64,000 nucleotides of DNA from positions 27,715 to 91,714 of the forward strand of contig NZ_KL647043.1 in NCBI RefSeq assembly GCF_000725495.1, written 5' to 3'. Of the stretch, positions 62,723-64,000 are shown in pieces. Numbering within the stretch: the first letter of the stretch is position 1; each line of letters begins with the position of its first letter. Source of the DNA: Streptomyces aureus (GTDB taxonomy: Bacteria > Actinomycetota > Actinomycetes > Streptomycetales > Streptomycetaceae). The notes under the pieces are model-generated. The model did no database searches. It was not told the origin of the DNA and saw only the letters and a list, made by a program, of their open reading frames with translations. The translations under genes and the position numbers were made by a program.

Positions 62723-62735
62723 TTGCATTGTGCAA
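62723..62735 (-). promoter_or_regulatory. TTGCA-N3-TGCAA operator, penicillin-binding protein gene
   Basis: On the minus strand it reads TTGCACAATGCAA, ending 22 bases before the start codon. It contains CACAAT as a -10-like box. Spacing from the start codon is almost the same as at the ClC gene (19 bases). Between it and 63115 nothing else is supported. Confidence 0.7.
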
Positions 62736-63114
62736 GAATTTACGGATGGATCGTTATCGGAACGTCAGGACGCCGGGCTCACCGGCTCACCTCTCCATGT
62801 CGCCTGCACGGCGCCGGATCGAATCCGGCGGCGATCCGCACGACAGCACCTCGGACCGGCCCGGCGACTGACAGCTCATGTGCTGTTTCCGAACACGTGA
62901 TGACATCGGCCGAAAACCGGCTTCACCGCGCACCCGGATCCGACCCTCCCATCTCGCCTCATCCGGTACAGCCCGGGCCACCCCCGCTTATGCCGGCTCC
63001 AGGCACCCCAACGCCAGCCCTGCCTGCCAGGAACAGCAATCCACTTGCACATCTGCGCACATGAGGCCGATCTGCTCCGGCGCCGTCATGTGCGCTTAGC
63101 GACGGGACACCCGC

Positions 63115-64000
63115 GTGACCATCGACCAGCCTCCCGCATCCGCACAACGCCGCCCGCGTCCTGCGGCAGGCTCCGACCGGCGCCGCACCTGGCGGGCCGC
63201 GCTGCGCAGAACCCCCGCAGCACTCTGGAACGAGGACGCGACGGACTGGGCCGCCGCGCTGACCTACTATGCGGTGCTGACCATCTTTCCCACTTTGCTG
63301 GTGACGCTCTCGGTGATCGGGCTCGCCGGCCCGCCGGGCACCCAGCATCTGGTCGCCCAAGTGGCTGCCGTCGTACCGGCCCGATCACGCCCCGTCATCC
63401 AGCGAGCGCTGGAGAGCATGGCCGAACAGCAGTCCTCGGCCCGACTGTTGGCTGCTTTCGGCAGCGTGGCCGCCCTGTGGTCCGCCTCCAGTTACCTGAG
63501 CGTCTTTCGCCGTGCCCTGCACGCCATGAGCGGCGTCAGGGACCACCGCCCGCTGCGAAAGAAAGCCCCCCTGACCGTGATCAACGCATTCGCCCTGCTG
63601 ACACTGCTGGTCTCCAGTGCCCTCGCCCTGGTCGTCACCGGCGACGCGGCCCGTACCGCGGGCCGCGTCGCAGAGGTGGACGGGGCCGGCGTCACTGCAT
63701 GGAACATCCTGAAATGGCCCCTGCTGGCCTGCCTGGTCACCGTCCTGGTCCTGGTGCTGTTCCGCTCCGGGCAGACCAGCGCCTACGGCCTGCGCCAGCG
63801 AGCCGTAGGCGGCCTGCTCGCCGTCGTCCTGTGGCTCCTGGCCTCGGCCGGTTTCACTCTCTACACCACCTACGCCGCCACCTACGACCGCCTGTACGGA
63901 TCCCTTGCGGGCCTCGTCGTTTTCCTCGTCTGGCTGTGGATGTCCAACCTCGCTCTCCTCGCCGGAGCCCAGTTCAACGCCGAACTAGCAGCCCTTCGCT
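63115..64000 (+). CDS. YihY/BrkB-family membrane protein (3' end missing)
   Basis: 295 codons from the GTG at 63115, open to the window edge. The family core is clear: WNEDATDWAAALTYYAVLTI with FPTLLVTLSVIGLAG, later LWSASSYLSVFRRALHAMSG, GLRQRAVGGLLAVVLWLLAS, and YDRLYGSLAGLVVFLVWLWM ending in NLALLAGAQFNAEL. Six helices. These proteins are called BrkB-like or UPF0761. They were once thought to be ribonuclease BN; their true role is unknown. The basic N-terminal tail (RRPRPAAGSDRRRTWRAALR) is typical of Streptomyces members. Confidence 0.92.
   Translation, partial: MTIDQPPASAQRRPRPAAGSDRRRTWRAALRRTPAALWNEDATDWAAALTYYAVLTIFPTLLVTLSVIGLAGPPGTQHLVAQVAAVVPARSRPVIQRALESMAEQQSSARLLAAFGSVAALWSASSYLSVFRRALHAMSGVRDHRPLRKKAPLTVINAFALLTLLVSSALALVVTGDAARTAGRVAEVDGAGVTAWNILKWPLLACLVTVLVLVLFRSGQTSAYGLRQRAVGGLLAVVLWLLASAGFTLYTTYAATYDRLYGSLAGLVVFLVWLWMSNLALLAGAQFNAELAALR

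Noticed and set aside
1..64000. CRISPR arrays, rRNA and tRNA genes, complete insertion sequences
   Set aside because: I looked for regularly spaced short repeats, conserved rRNA or tRNA segments and transposase genes with terminal repeats and found none that I could support.

Overview
The window comes from a Streptomyces-like actinomycete. GC content is very high, codon third positions are strongly GC-biased, GTG starts are common, and many neighbouring genes are joined by ATGA or GTGA stop-start overlaps. Families typical of the group are present: PadR/membrane-protein pairs, an Hsp18 regulator next to hsp20, a Tap/Tpg-like pair, SpoIIE-type phosphatase, HATPase anti-sigma protein, PucR and DUF4142. 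No rRNA, tRNA or CRISPR array is visible. At least nine genes are decayed or interrupted, and many genes belong to variable families, which suggests accessory DNA such as a chromosome arm or a large linear replicon rather than the conserved core.

Layout. 1-7.8 kb: the start of a TerB-like gene, a large membrane protein, a frameshifted coiled-coil gene, a collagen-like protein, a leaderless PadR operon and a pentapeptide-repeat protein. 8-11 kb: an Hsp18/Hsp20 heat-shock module with two RheA-type operators, DUF2267 proteins, and scattered pieces of a cyclopropane-synthase/DUF1295 locus. 11-14.2 kb: two overlapping genes resembling the Streptomyces telomere proteins Tpg and Tap. The large one joins two Phd-like segments, a DnaB-like domain that lost its P-loop lysine, and a C-terminal region with relics of family B DNA polymerase motifs. 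14.8-23.4 kb: GNAT, a second leaderless PadR operon, a GntR-controlled ABC exporter, and an FtsX/MacB-like ABC system with a TetR regulator. 23.5-30.6 kb: a large secreted SpaA-repeat protein, a DUF4259 pseudogene, secreted and membrane proteins.

31.4-39.5 kb: a stress and ion-transport island with ClC, a zinc-ribbon protein, a DUF318 permease, DUF4142, a membrane protein, a PP2C-MarR operon and a nitroreductase. A shared palindrome, TTGCA-N3-TGCAA, lies before most of these genes and again before a penicillin-binding protein at 62.7 kb. In the clearer copies it covers the -10 region. The likely regulator is the MarR protein encoded inside the island.

40-54.3 kb: an anti-sigma-type ATPase, a cation/proton antiporter overlapping a damaged ArsB/NhaD transporter, a SulP transporter divergent from a MerR regulator across a 24-bp perfect palindrome, and an operon of YqiJ-like protein, flotillin (interrupted by one TAG), a 1637-residue AAA ATPase, a 41-residue membrane peptide and a CBS protein. 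54.5-64 kb: a PucR regulator, two paralogous fusions of a winged-helix DNA-binding domain to an alpha/beta hydrolase on either side of a small secreted protein, an acyl-CoA ligase, the penicillin-binding protein, and the start of a BrkB/YihY membrane protein.
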